Shown here: piece after piece, positions 1-8,021 of the stretch
Layout of the letters: the number at the start of each line of letters is the position of its first letter
Numbering within the stretch: position 1 is the first letter of the stretch
Assembly (NCBI GenBank): GCA_903875605.1
Contig: CAIQWT010000019.1
Coordinates: 1-56,654, forward strand
Source: an uncultured Geobacteraceae bacterium
Lineage (GTDB): Bacteria > Desulfobacterota > Desulfuromonadia > Geobacterales > Pseudopelobacteraceae
Length of the DNA stretch: 56,654 nucleotides
Direction of reading: 5' to 3'
Position numbers and translations under genes: made by a program
The notes under the pieces: generated by a model
Told to the model about the DNA's origin: nothing
Database searches by the model: none
What the model saw: the letters and a program-made list of their open reading frames with translations, nothing else

Positions 1-1
1 A

Positions 2-466
2 CTTGCAGGTCGCAAGGTGTTGGTCGTTCACCCTTTTGTTGAGTCAATAAAAAAACAATATTCCGAAAAGCGGCACCTTCTCTTTCCTTCACCAGAAGTC
101 CTGCCCGATTTTGAACTGAAAACGCTCAAGACAGTGCAATCAATCGCCGGTTCAAAAGTCGATTTCCCGACATGGTTCGCTGCGTATCACCACATGTGCG
201 ACGAAATTGCAAAAGTCGATTTTGATATTTGCATTATCGGAGCAGGAGCCTACGGCCTTCCCTTGGCATCATTTGCCAAGCAGTTGGGAAAGCAGGTGAT
301 TCATCTTGGCGGGGTAACGCAGATCCTGTTTGGCATAAAAGGAAGGAGATGGGAACGGGAATATGCCGACAGCACGGCAAAGCTGTTCAACGAGCACTGG
401 GTACGACCTCTGCCATCTGAAACCCCCGCAAATAAAGACAAGATAGAAAAAAGCAGCTACTGGTAA
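2..466 (+). CDS. GT-D-fold glycosyltransferase-like protein, 5' partial
   Basis: The reading frame is open to the left edge, and codons before the GTG at 17 read LAGRK directly into VLVVHPF, so the true start lies outside the window. The visible part holds a Rossmann-like strand with IIGAGAYGLPLA (about residues 74-85 counted from the GTG), then GGVTQILFGIKGRRWE, and it ends in SSYW. This pattern is typical of the poorly characterised GT-D/DUF1792-like proteins found in polysaccharide loci. A role in surface-glycan assembly fits the downstream transferases, but the substrate is unknown. The stop is 15 bp before the next gene, consistent with one operon. Confidence 0.6.
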   Translation, partial: LAGRKVLVVHPFVESIKKQYSEKRHLLFPSPEVLPDFELKTLKTVQSIAGSKVDFPTWFAAYHHMCDEIAKVDFDICIIGAGAYGLPLASFAKQLGKQVIHLGGVTQILFGIKGRRWEREYADSTAKLFNEHWVRPLPSETPANKDKIEKSSYW

Positions 467-481
467 TGACAGGGGTCTCTC

Positions 482-1510
482 ATGGCGTCACTTGACCGCC
501 TTCAACATATTTTTTATGAGAATGGTCTCCCTCCGGTAGTTGAGATCAATCTCGAAAAAATCTACCAGAGTCCCTTTTGTGTAACCAAATATTTTGAGAT
601 ATTTCGGAACGTACGTAACCTTAGCGCATTGAATATATCTGGCGGGGTGACCGACCCTCAACATGTACTGGCATATATAATTTCCGGAAAAGAGATTACG
701 GTATTAAACGAGCTTGTTGAGGTAGAGCAAGAGTACCTGCAGTATTTTGCCGATACCGTATTTAAGAGATATCCCGCAATTACCACAGTTAATTTCAATT
801 GTATAAAAAGCAACATTTTAAATCTGCAATACCCTTGGCGACGCTGGAGGACCAGTCAAGATATTGCCATAAAACTGTCTCAGCATTTTGAGGCTTACCA
901 TGCTCAGTTAGGTAAACAGACTCAAAAACATATCAGATATTACATTAACAGGCTTCAGAGAGAATTTAATGACTTCACCTTTAATGTTGCTGCGACACAT
1001 GAAACGGACCCGGTTATTATCAGTAGAATCATTGAAATGAACCGGTTACGTATGAAAGCCAAAAATATAAACTCCGGCTTCGACAATGCATTTGAAGCTA
1101 GGATTATAGAATTTTGCCGACAATATGGATTGGTTAGCACCATCAGTATTAACGGCAAAATAGTTGCGGGTGCCATCTGTTATGAAGTGGGAGACCAGGC
1201 ATATCTGGAGGCAATTTCACACGATCCGGATTTCAACAAATATAATGCAGGTCAGGTCTGCCTCTATCTGACGGTAAAACATATGATCGAATCGGGTAAA
1301 GATACATTCCATATGCTGTGGGGAGAAAATGAATATAAATACAGATTCCTGGGAGTAAAACAGGAGCTTTACTTTATATCCATTTACAGATCTTACTCGT
1401 CTAAACTATTAAGCATCCCCAGAGTAGCAAAGCATGTGTGCTCATATATATTCAAGCAGCTTGATTATCTTACAAAGAAGTACATTTTCAACCGGTTCTG
1501 GAAGAGATGA
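482..1510 (+). CDS. FemAB/GNAT-like acyltransferase (BioF2-like domain)
   Basis: 342 aa, soluble. The C-terminal half (about residues 130-300) has the GNAT-type layout of the Acetyltransf_6 (CelD/BioF/FemAB-like) family: a basic helix with KHIRYYINRLQRE, then GKIVAGAICYEVGDQAYLEAIS, and the late signature DPDFNKYNAGQVCLYLTVKH followed by WGENEYKYRFLG. Members of this family transfer acyl or aminoacyl groups onto cell-surface polysaccharide or peptidoglycan precursors. The neighbours (methyltransferase, deacetylase, glycosyltransferases) suggest that it N- or O-acylates a sugar of the same glycan. The stop overlaps the next start (ATGA at 1507-1510), implying translational coupling. The family is fairly clear; the substrate is not. 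Confidence 0.75.
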   Translation: MASLDRLQHIFYENGLPPVVEINLEKIYQSPFCVTKYFEIFRNVRNLSALNISGGVTDPQHVLAYIISGKEITVLNELVEVEQEYLQYFADTVFKRYPAITTVNFNCIKSNILNLQYPWRRWRTSQDIAIKLSQHFEAYHAQLGKQTQKHIRYYINRLQREFNDFTFNVAATHETDPVIISRIIEMNRLRMKAKNINSGFDNAFEARIIEFCRQYGLVSTISINGKIVAGAICYEVGDQAYLEAISHDPDFNKYNAGQVCLYLTVKHMIESGKDTFHMLWGENEYKYRFLGVKQELYFISIYRSYSSKLLSIPRVAKHVCSYIFKQLDYLTKKYIFNRFWKR

Positions 1511-2148
1511 TGCCAATACTCCACGATATTAAAAACGCTCTTGCTTTTCTCCGCAGGGGAGAAATCAAGGAATTCCTGTTTCGACTTCAGGTGTATGTCC
1601 GCAAGATCGATCTTCGTTATGCTTCAGTCAATGAACTTGGTCTTTGTGCGGACAAAAGCCATCATTATGCTCATTCAGGCGGAGTCCACCTTGAAAAAGT
1701 CCTTAATAGCCTGAATATAAATGCAGATGACGCTATCGTAGATTTCGGATCAGGCAAGGGAGGCGCGTTGATAACTTTTGCCAAATATCCTTTTAAAAAA
1801 ATTTCCGGCATTGAACTATTGCCAGAACTGGTTACCATAGCGGAACAGAACTTCAAAAAGCTGAACATCTCGAATGTTGCTATGATCGTCAGTGATGCAG
1901 CAGATTTTACAGATCTTGATGCATACAATTATTTCTATTTTTATAGCCCGTTTCCACGCAGCGTCATGGCTGTTGTCATGCACAACATACAATCTTCCCT
2001 GCTAAAAAAACCGCGTCCGCTGCATCTGATTTATTGCAATCCTGAGTTTCATGATCTTGTCGAAAAAGATTCCACCTTTCATAAATCAGAAGAATTCTAC
2101 CATAACCAACTTCATCATCCCATTTATGTATATGCAAATACGCCATGA
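1507..2148 (+). CDS. class I SAM-dependent methyltransferase
   Basis: 213 aa. The SAM-binding motif I is VDFGSGKGGAL (about residues 77-87), followed by the acidic end of strand 2 in ISGIELLPELV and by a motif-II-like DAADF. The segment YNYFYFYSPFP occupies the motif IV position. The early SHHYAHSGGVHLEKVL is commonly seen before motif I in this group. The acceptor cannot be deduced; sugar or lipid methylation in the surrounding glycan locus is an inference. The start ATG overlaps the previous stop, with a second in-frame ATG at 1510. The end overlaps the next gene by 4 bp (ATGA). Confidence 0.75.
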   Translation: MMPILHDIKNALAFLRRGEIKEFLFRLQVYVRKIDLRYASVNELGLCADKSHHYAHSGGVHLEKVLNSLNINADDAIVDFGSGKGGALITFAKYPFKKISGIELLPELVTIAEQNFKKLNISNVAMIVSDAADFTDLDAYNYFYFYSPFPRSVMAVVMHNIQSSLLKKPRPLHLIYCNPEFHDLVEKDSTFHKSEEFYHNQLHHPIYVYANTP

Positions 2149-3131
2149 TGAATCGTACCGATAAATTCAAAAGCACTATTCGTTCGGCGGTGTGTACACC
2201 CCGCAACCGTCTGCTCAACTACCTTGACCCGCCGGTACTGGTCCTGCTTTACCACAGGGTGACCTCTCTTCTATACGACCCGGAAATGCTTGCAGTTACA
2301 CCTGACAACTTCCGTTCCCAAATGCTCTTTCTGAAAAAAACTTTTCCTGTCGTCAGGTTTGAAGAGAACTGGGCGAAGGTACCGAAACCAGCCATTGCAA
2401 TAACCTTTGATGACGGCTATGCCGACAATTTTCTGGAGGCGTTGCCTATCCTTGAAGAAGTGGGGGTGCCGGCAACCTTCTTCGTCAGCACCGGGACAAT
2501 CGGTACCTCGAAGGAGTTTTGGTGGCATGAACTGGAACGCTTGATATTGGAGAAACAGGACACTCCCCTCAGCTTCACCCTGGAAGACGACCGTTGCGGA
2601 AGGGTCTGGCCGTCCGGCGACCTCAAGGAGCGGCAGGAATTTTACCAGGGAATCGTGCAACTCATGACCAATGCCGACGCCGCCCAGCGTGATAACTGGC
2701 TTGCACAGCTTCGCCGCTGGGCGTCGGCAGAAGACGCAATCGCCAACACCCACCGTGCGATGACGATAGAAGAGTTGCGACAGCTTTCCAGAAGCAATGG
2801 AGTAACTATCGGCGCCCATACTGTGACGCACACCCAGCTATCTTCTCTTCCACCTGATAAGCAACGTGAAGAAATAGTTGCATCAAAAAAACAGTTGGAA
2901 GCGTGGCTTGACCGGGAGGTCACCACGTTTTCCTACCCGTTCGGCAAGCGGTGCCACTATACGAGTGAAACGGTAACATTATGCCGTGAGGCCGGATTTA
3001 CTAAAGTTGCTGCCAATTTTCCCGGCCAGGCTCACCGTTGGACCGACACGCATCAAACTCCTCGCCACCTGATCCGCAATTGGCCGATTGAGACTTTTAC
3101 CGAAAAGCTTCGGGGGTTCTGGACGCGATGA
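2145..3131 (+). CDS. polysaccharide deacetylase family protein (CE4/NodB)
   Basis: 328 aa. The NodB homology domain is recognisable: LLYHRV (about residue 35), the catalytic/metal motif AITFDDGYADN (about residues 85-95), VPATFFVSTGTIG, and the zinc-ligand motif IGAHTVTHTQLS (H-x3-H, about residue 225), then TFSYPFGKR. These enzymes remove acetyl groups from N-acetylated sugars in cell-wall or exported polysaccharides. No signal peptide is visible, so it probably acts in the cytoplasm or on a membrane-bound intermediate. It overlaps both neighbours by 4 bp (ATGA), placing it inside a tightly coupled glycan operon. Confidence 0.88.
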   Translation: MMNRTDKFKSTIRSAVCTPRNRLLNYLDPPVLVLLYHRVTSLLYDPEMLAVTPDNFRSQMLFLKKTFPVVRFEENWAKVPKPAIAITFDDGYADNFLEALPILEEVGVPATFFVSTGTIGTSKEFWWHELERLILEKQDTPLSFTLEDDRCGRVWPSGDLKERQEFYQGIVQLMTNADAAQRDNWLAQLRRWASAEDAIANTHRAMTIEELRQLSRSNGVTIGAHTVTHTQLSSLPPDKQREEIVASKKQLEAWLDREVTTFSYPFGKRCHYTSETVTLCREAGFTKVAANFPGQAHRWTDTHQTPRHLIRNWPIETFTEKLRGFWTR

Positions 3132-4369
3132 AGGTTCTCCATCTGAACGGTGCCGATATCGAGGGTGGGGCCGCGAAGGCAGCGACCCGGCTGCTTCAGG
3201 GGCTCACAGCAGCAGGGATTGACGCGCGGCTCCATGTGCAGCGCAAGTACGGCACTGCGACTCAGGTTGATGGGCCCCGGTCACTGTTTGAAAAAGCAAT
3301 GAGTGCAGCCCGGCCAACCCTCGAACAGCTCCTTTTTGGCACCACATCAGGAAAAGTAAACGGCCCATTCTCTGCCGCCTTTTTGCCGGACGGACTATTG
3401 GCCAAAGTGAACGAGGCGACACCTGACATCGTTCATCTACACTGGGTTGCACGCATGATGCGACTGGAGACGCTGCAACGATTCAACGTGCCGATTGTCT
3501 GGACCATGCATGACTCCTGGGCATTCACCGGCGGTTGCTATCTACCCGGTAATTGCACTCGTTACCGTGATTCATGCGGGAAATGCCCGGTTCTTAAATC
3601 TACCCGCGAGGATGATCTATCGAACCGGATCTGGCGGAGGAAGCAGAAAGCGTGGGGGCGTTTGGATCTGACGATTATTGCCCCGAGCCATTGGATGGCC
3701 GCTTGTGCGCGGGCAAGTTCGCTCTTTCGGAACAGTCGCATTGAGGTCATTCCCAACGGACTTGACCTGAATCGTTTCAAACCATCTGACCAACGCAAGG
3801 CGCGTGAAATCTTGTCCCTTCCGCAGGATAAGAAATTGATTCTGTTCGGAGCAAAGGGGGCCACCAGTGACCGGAACAAGGGGTTCCATCTCCTCTCTGA
3901 AGCTCTACGGCAACTGGCGGGAGACACCATACTCAACGACTCGACAGAACTGCTCATATTCGGCTCGCCAGAACCGGAACCGCCGCCGAACCTCGGCTTC
4001 AAAACACATTATCTGGGATGGCAGAATGACGAGGTAGGCCTTGCACGGCTCTATGCAGCAGCAGATGTTTTCGTTCTTCCATCCCTTCAGGAGAGTCTTG
4101 GCTATACTGCTATGGAAGCAATGGCCTGCGGAACGCCATGTGTTGCTTTCAACCAGGGGGGTGTGCCTGACTTGATTGATCACCAACAGAATGGCTATCT
4201 TGCTGTCTCTTACGAGCCGACTGATCTGGCACGGGGGATTGCCTGGGTGCTGGATGATAGTGAGCGATGGAGTGAGCTAGCGGAACTGGCACGAAATAAA
4301 ATTATCAATTCGTTTTCGATCGGAAAAATAGCTGAGAAGCATATTGCGCTTTATTCCAATATTTTATGA
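3128..4369 (+). CDS. glycosyltransferase family 4 protein
   Basis: 413 aa with a GT-B fold. The N-terminal domain begins MKVLHLNGADIEGGAAKAA, with DIVHLHWV and then a cysteine cluster WAFTGGCYLPGNC...CGKCP that is common in a subset of GT4 enzymes. The C-terminal GT4 domain has VIPNGLDLNRF, LIFGAKG, YLGW, VFVLPSLQES and the EX7E region QESLGYTAMEAMACGTPCVAF. It presumably transfers a hexose from a nucleotide sugar to a lipid-linked glycan; donor and acceptor are unknown. The start overlaps the deacetylase stop (ATGA). The next 178 bp carry no gene and end this tightly overlapping run. Confidence 0.88.
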   Translation: MKVLHLNGADIEGGAAKAATRLLQGLTAAGIDARLHVQRKYGTATQVDGPRSLFEKAMSAARPTLEQLLFGTTSGKVNGPFSAAFLPDGLLAKVNEATPDIVHLHWVARMMRLETLQRFNVPIVWTMHDSWAFTGGCYLPGNCTRYRDSCGKCPVLKSTREDDLSNRIWRRKQKAWGRLDLTIIAPSHWMAACARASSLFRNSRIEVIPNGLDLNRFKPSDQRKAREILSLPQDKKLILFGAKGATSDRNKGFHLLSEALRQLAGDTILNDSTELLIFGSPEPEPPPNLGFKTHYLGWQNDEVGLARLYAAADVFVLPSLQESLGYTAMEAMACGTPCVAFNQGGVPDLIDHQQNGYLAVSYEPTDLARGIAWVLDDSERWSELAELARNKIINSFSIGKIAEKHIALYSNIL

Positions 4370-4547
4370 TTCCAATGGCTGCCCCGCAACAAGCTGCCGC
4401 GAAGCAGTCGGGAGTCCACCTCATCCTTTCAGGCTTTCAACAGAGTTGAATCAGAAAAATTGGTGAATCCGAACATCTGGTTTAATCTTTACTAAATAAA
4501 ACCTTATTGATAGTGTCTTGCTAGACTGTCTATTTTATGGAGATCAT

Positions 4548-4796
4548 ATGAAATCTGATCTAAAAGAATACACCTCCCATGATAGTGAATGGCAGCTTCA
4601 AGAAGCCAAGAATTGCCTGAGTCAAGCGGTAAATCTGGCTATTCAATATGAGGCACAGATAATAAACCTTCATGGCAATACGACTACTATTGTCGTGTCT
4701 TTTGAAGAATACCAGAAATTGATCAAGCCGAAATCCTCGTTATCCCAATTTTCCGGACAATCGCCTCTCTACGCATTTGGTCTTGGCCTCGCTTAA
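4548..4796 (+). CDS. orphan Phd/YefM-type antitoxin, no toxin partner
   Basis: The ATG at 4548 is preferred (82 aa) because GGAG lies just upstream at 4539-4542; an alternative start at 4518 has no such site. The sequence WQLQEAKNCLSQAVNLA, then NLHGNTTTIVVSFEEYQKLIKPKSSL, matches the Phd/YefM antitoxin layout (helix with QLQEAK, beta strand, VVS-EEY). After the DNA-binding domain the tail reads QSPLYAFGLGLA and stops, where relatives continue into the toxin-binding tail. No PIN or RelE-like toxin follows; the next gene is a glycosyltransferase. A possible promoter (TTGATA at 4507, TATTTT at 4531, 18-bp spacer) would give a very short leader. It could be a remnant of a degraded toxin-antitoxin pair. 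Confidence 0.65.
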   Translation: MKSDLKEYTSHDSEWQLQEAKNCLSQAVNLAIQYEAQIINLHGNTTTIVVSFEEYQKLIKPKSSLSQFSGQSPLYAFGLGLA

Positions 4797-4806
4797 CCCG
4801 TGCACC

Positions 4807-5796
4807 ATGATCTTGCCCATGCACCTTAAACCATCAAATCCCCCTGTCCTGTCCATAATAACCCCCTCCTACAACCAGGGCGCGTTCCTGGCTGAGACGA
4901 TTGAGAGCGTTATCAGCCAGCAGGGAGACTTCTTCATTGACTACATCATCGTTGATGGTGGATCAAGCGACAATTCTGTTGATGTCATCAAGAGGTATGA
5001 CTCTCTGCTGAAAACAGGGCAATGGCCGATTACATGCCGAGGGATCGCCTTGCGGTGGATGAGCGAGAAGGACAACGGGCAGACGGATGCCCTGATGAAG
5101 GGATTTCGCATGGTGCAGGGGGAGATACTGGCCTGGCTGAACTCTGATGACACCTATCTGCCCGGAGCCCTGCAGAGTGCTGTCGATTTTTTCATTGCCG
5201 AGCCCGACGTGGCACTTGTGTATGGAGATGCCAGCTACACTGATGCTGCAGGCTCCGTTATCAGCAGCTATCGAACCGCAGAGTTCGATCTCGTCAAACT
5301 GGCCTCCGCCAACATCATCTGTCAGCCTGCGGCTTTTTTCCGGAGAACGGCTTTCGAGGAGGTCGGAAGTCTCAACGAGACGCTCCACTTTGCCATGGAT
5401 TACGACCTCTGGATCAGGCTCGGCAGGCGTTTTGCCTGTCATCATATCCATCAACCTCTCGCAAACTACCGTCTCCACGAAACTTCCAAGACTATCAACA
5501 GCGACACTCTCATCAGAAACAGTGAGGAATCTCTTGAAATCACCCGCAGACATTTCGGCTGGGCACCGTTGACCAGGGTCTACACCTCATGCCACATCCG
5601 CTGTTCGGCACGCCTGCCGAACATAATCGCCAGAAGTAAATTTGCAGTTACATCGTCTGCAGTGGTCTGTTCGTTGTTCCGTTACCTGTATCTAAATCAC
5701 GGCTTTCACCGTAATGACCTGATCTTGCTGAACAGAGAAAACTTCAGCAAGCTCTTTAAAAGCCGGATTGAAATCATGACTGGTAGAAAACCATGA
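4807..5796 (+). CDS. glycosyltransferase family 2 protein
   Basis: About 330 aa with a GT-A fold. It starts with SIITPSYNQGAFLAETIESV, then IIVDGGSSDNSVDVI, the acidic metal-binding motif AWLNSDDTYLPGAL (DXD-like), and FAMDYDLWIRLG before the C-terminal helix. This is a typical inverting GT2 that adds a sugar to a growing surface glycan. The start is uncertain. A TTG at 4777 would overlap the antitoxin gene, while ATG codons at 4807 and 4819 lie after it; none has a convincing Shine-Dalgarno site, and 4807 is used here. The stop overlaps the next gene (ATGA at 5793-5796). Confidence 0.88.
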   Translation: MILPMHLKPSNPPVLSIITPSYNQGAFLAETIESVISQQGDFFIDYIIVDGGSSDNSVDVIKRYDSLLKTGQWPITCRGIALRWMSEKDNGQTDALMKGFRMVQGEILAWLNSDDTYLPGALQSAVDFFIAEPDVALVYGDASYTDAAGSVISSYRTAEFDLVKLASANIICQPAAFFRRTAFEEVGSLNETLHFAMDYDLWIRLGRRFACHHIHQPLANYRLHETSKTINSDTLIRNSEESLEITRRHFGWAPLTRVYTSCHIRCSARLPNIIARSKFAVTSSAVVCSLFRYLYLNHGFHRNDLILLNRENFSKLFKSRIEIMTGRKP

Positions 5797-6926
5797 GAAT
5801 CTGCCTGATAGCACCTGTTCCTCCTTTCAGGGGAGGAATAGCCAAATACTGTTACTCTCTTGCTCAGGAGCTTGAGAAACGGCACGACCTTCTGCTCTTA
5901 AGTTACAGCAGGCAATATCCGGAACTCCTGTACGGGAGAAAAAGCCAACTGGACCCCGCGTACGACAGTCAGAAAATTGATAGTGAGTTCAAGCAGCTGT
6001 CCTATGACATTGACTCAGCAAGTATATTCTCCTGGCTGGAGACTTCCCGCAAAATCGCTGACTTCAATCCCAACCTGGTTATTCTTCCATGGTGGGTGGC
6101 CTACTGGGCCCCAATGTATGCATATCTGCTTTCATCTTTTAAGAAGAAAAACATCAATGTGGTTTTTCTCTGCATTAATATTTTTGAGCATGAAGACAAC
6201 ATCATAAAAAAATTAGTTACCACGTTTGTTCTCAAAAAAGTTAACTCCATCATTGTCCACTCCGAACAGGAGAAAAACAGTGCCATCAAAATAAATCCCA
6301 AAGCTGAGGTCAGAAAACATCTTCTGCCGCTGTTCGAGTATGAACCCGTCCCGGCAGCAAAACAGGAACAGACAACATTACAGATGCTGTTCTTTGGCTT
6401 TGTCAGGCCCTACAAAGGGCTTGACGTCCTGCTCAAGGCGATCTGCATACTAAAAGATCGGAATATTTCGTTGAAGATTGTCGGAGAGTTCTGGAACGAT
6501 AAAGATGAACACCTCAAGATTATGGACGAATACGGGATATCCGGGAAGGTTGAAATAATTGATCGCTATGTTTCTGACCAGGAAATGATACGCTATTTTA
6601 CTGAAAGCGACGTGGTCGTCCTGCCCTACAAAAAAAGTATAACATCGGGTGTAATAGCGACCGCCTACGGGTTTAATAAACCTGTTCTCGCAACAAACGT
6701 AGGGGGATTTTATGAGGTTATACTAGAAAACGTTACGGGAAAAATAGTGCAGCCTGATGACCCGAAATCGCTGGCAGATGGCATCGAGTGGTTTTTATCC
6801 AACAGGCTGGTCGATTTCGCAGAAAATATTGCGGAATTTACGGCGGAGAAAATGTCCTGGAAATCTCTTGTTGATGTGGTTGAGGAATTTGATATTAAGT
6901 CTGAGGGTAGAACCGATGAAGGATGA
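5793..6926 (+). CDS. glycosyltransferase family 4 protein
   Basis: 377 aa, GT-B fold. The N-terminal motif MRICLIAPVPPFRGGIAKYC is a common GT4 opening with a glycine-rich loop, and the linker LLPLFEYEPV leads into the C-terminal nucleotide-sugar domain: MLFFGFVRPYKGLDVLLKAI, then ESDVVVLPYKKSITSGVIATAYGFNKPVLATNVGG. The usual EX7E segment is modified, with SGVIATAYGFNKPV in its place, as in several GT4 subfamilies. It probably acts on the same glycan as the upstream GT2, with which it is translationally coupled. It is the last gene of the plus-strand glycan locus and converges on a minus-strand gene 53 bp away. Confidence 0.85.
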   Translation: MRICLIAPVPPFRGGIAKYCYSLAQELEKRHDLLLLSYSRQYPELLYGRKSQLDPAYDSQKIDSEFKQLSYDIDSASIFSWLETSRKIADFNPNLVILPWWVAYWAPMYAYLLSSFKKKNINVVFLCINIFEHEDNIIKKLVTTFVLKKVNSIIVHSEQEKNSAIKINPKAEVRKHLLPLFEYEPVPAAKQEQTTLQMLFFGFVRPYKGLDVLLKAICILKDRNISLKIVGEFWNDKDEHLKIMDEYGISGKVEIIDRYVSDQEMIRYFTESDVVVLPYKKSITSGVIATAYGFNKPVLATNVGGFYEVILENVTGKIVQPDDPKSLADGIEWFLSNRLVDFAENIAEFTAEKMSWKSLVDVVEEFDIKSEGRTDEG

Positions 6927-6945
6927 GACCCTCCAACGGTTCTAC
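6905..6945. repeat. inverted repeat at convergent gene ends
   Basis: Perfect 9-bp arms GTAGAACCG (6907-6915) and CGGTTCTAC (6937-6945) with a GGG/CCC extension just outside. The structure straddles the stop codon of the GT4 gene. It lacks a clear T-tract, so a terminator role between the converging genes is only possible. Confidence 0.35.
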
Positions 6946-6979
6946 TCACCCTTCTTCGGTCCAGCTCTCCCTAATCAGG

Positions 6980-7462
6980 TCAGATATCACCAAGTTTAAA
7001 TTTTGTCACAAGAGTATAGTGCCTGTTATACATTGGGCCGCCATATTCTATATCGTACCATGCCTTATCAAATTCAGTTCCCATCTCTTTATCGGTACAA
7101 AGTAATTTGTTATCCTTAGTGTAGTTCCTTTTTGCAACAGTCCTGAACTTCCCTTTTTTGATTTCAAAATCCAGCTTGTGATAGGCAACATTCCCATTTT
7201 TAGTAATGCTGTCAAGGCATGCCGGATACTGTGAAATATGCTTGGTATAGCTTTTTTCGCCCAGGCTTGTCAGAACGAATTTTTCCGTCCAGGTTAGAGT
7301 TTTACGGCGTGTTTTAACGCTCCCGGAGTCATAATAGTTCGACTCGAGGTTCATATTAGGCACGTCAACTGTAATTTTTACCCAGTTTTCAGCGTAACAA
7401 TTGAGAGCGCTGCACAACAAAACAGAGCTTAATAACACCCCTAATAAAACATTTCTTATCAT
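6980..7462 (-). CDS. secreted surface-adhesin E-like protein
   Basis: 160 aa. The N-terminus is a signal peptide (VLLGVLLSSVLLCSALNCYA, cleavage near residue 24). The mature part begins ENWVKI, contains NYYDSGSVK and ends with a region rich in aromatic residues and lysine. The opening WVKI plus YYDSGSV resembles the Surface-adhesin protein E family (PF16747), a small beta-rich secreted domain found in many proteobacteria. The exact function is unknown. It follows a small lipoprotein gene on the same strand with a 31-bp gap, so the two may be cotranscribed. Confidence 0.55.
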   Translation of the reverse strand: MIRNVLLGVLLSSVLLCSALNCYAENWVKITVDVPNMNLESNYYDSGSVKTRRKTLTWTEKFVLTSLGEKSYTKHISQYPACLDSITKNGNVAYHKLDFEIKKGKFRTVAKRNYTKDNKLLCTDKEMGTEFDKAWYDIEYGGPMYNRHYTLVTKFKLGDI

Positions 7463-7493
7463 CTGATGCTCCTGTAATTATGTATTCAATTAT

Positions 7494-7859
7494 CTATCGG
7501 GTTATTTTCCAAGAGCCGTTTTCTTTGACAAGAGGAAAGTTGTCGCCAACCGTTGACCCATCCTTAAATTTGTATACAAGATCTACTATTGCACTTCCAC
7601 CGGTAACCTTTTTTTGGGTTATCTTGATCTCGTCAATGCCTTTACGTTGTTTGAATCCCAACCCGGCTTCTGCCAACAGCGATTTACCACCGGCCTTTTC
7701 CAACATGATCTTTGCATCTCTGGAAAGAAAGGATGCGGCCTCGTCAAGCTTTCCACTTTCGAGCGCTTTACAATAACCGATTACTACTTTATCCTGCTCA
7801 CCACTACAACCGATTAACAGAGTAAACAGCATTAACACTACGACGTAAGGTAATTTCAC
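7494..7859 (-). CDS. small lipoprotein, DUF4878/NTF2-like
   Basis: 121 aa beginning with a GTG, with GGAG 9 bp upstream. The N-terminus is a lipoprotein signal with lipobox LIGC (Cys18). The mature part alternates helix (YCKALESGKLDEAASFL) and beta strands ending in FPLVKENGSWKITR, the usual end of small NTF2-like (DUF4878) stress or transport-associated lipoproteins. It is predicted to be anchored to the periplasmic side of a membrane; function unknown. It lies 162 bp after the large TPR membrane-protein run, behind a possible terminator. Confidence 0.6.
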   Translation of the reverse strand: MKLPYVVVLMLFTLLIGCSGEQDKVVIGYCKALESGKLDEAASFLSRDAKIMLEKAGGKSLLAEAGLGFKQRKGIDEIKITQKKVTGGSAIVDLVYKFKDGSTVGDNFPLVKENGSWKITR

Positions 7860-7975
7860 TTTATTACGCTCCGCTTCTTCTCAAGTATTCATTCAGGTAA
7901 CGCAGATGTGCAACGGCGAACAAACTATCAATTTTTCCCTGGTTATGTAAAGCAAAAACATCGCTGAATACGTCC

Positions 7976-8009
7976 AAAAAGGCCTGCCGTTCTGAATCTA
8001 TTCAGCAGG
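7976..8009 (-). terminator. candidate intrinsic terminator after the TPR/GT-C run
   Basis: On the minus strand, immediately after the stop at 8022, arms CCTG...CAGG and CTGAAT/ATTCAG form a bulged stem followed by CCTTTTTGG. The stem is imperfect and the T-run is only five, so strength is uncertain. Confidence 0.45.
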
Positions 8010-8021
8010 ATGAACGTCTCC

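Noticed and set aside
2271-2831. 186-aa minus-strand frame
   Set aside because: Antisense to the deacetylase gene with its intact catalytic motifs.
4777-4806. TTG start for the GT2 gene
   Set aside because: It overlaps the antitoxin stop and adds residues not typical for GT2; later ATG codons are better.
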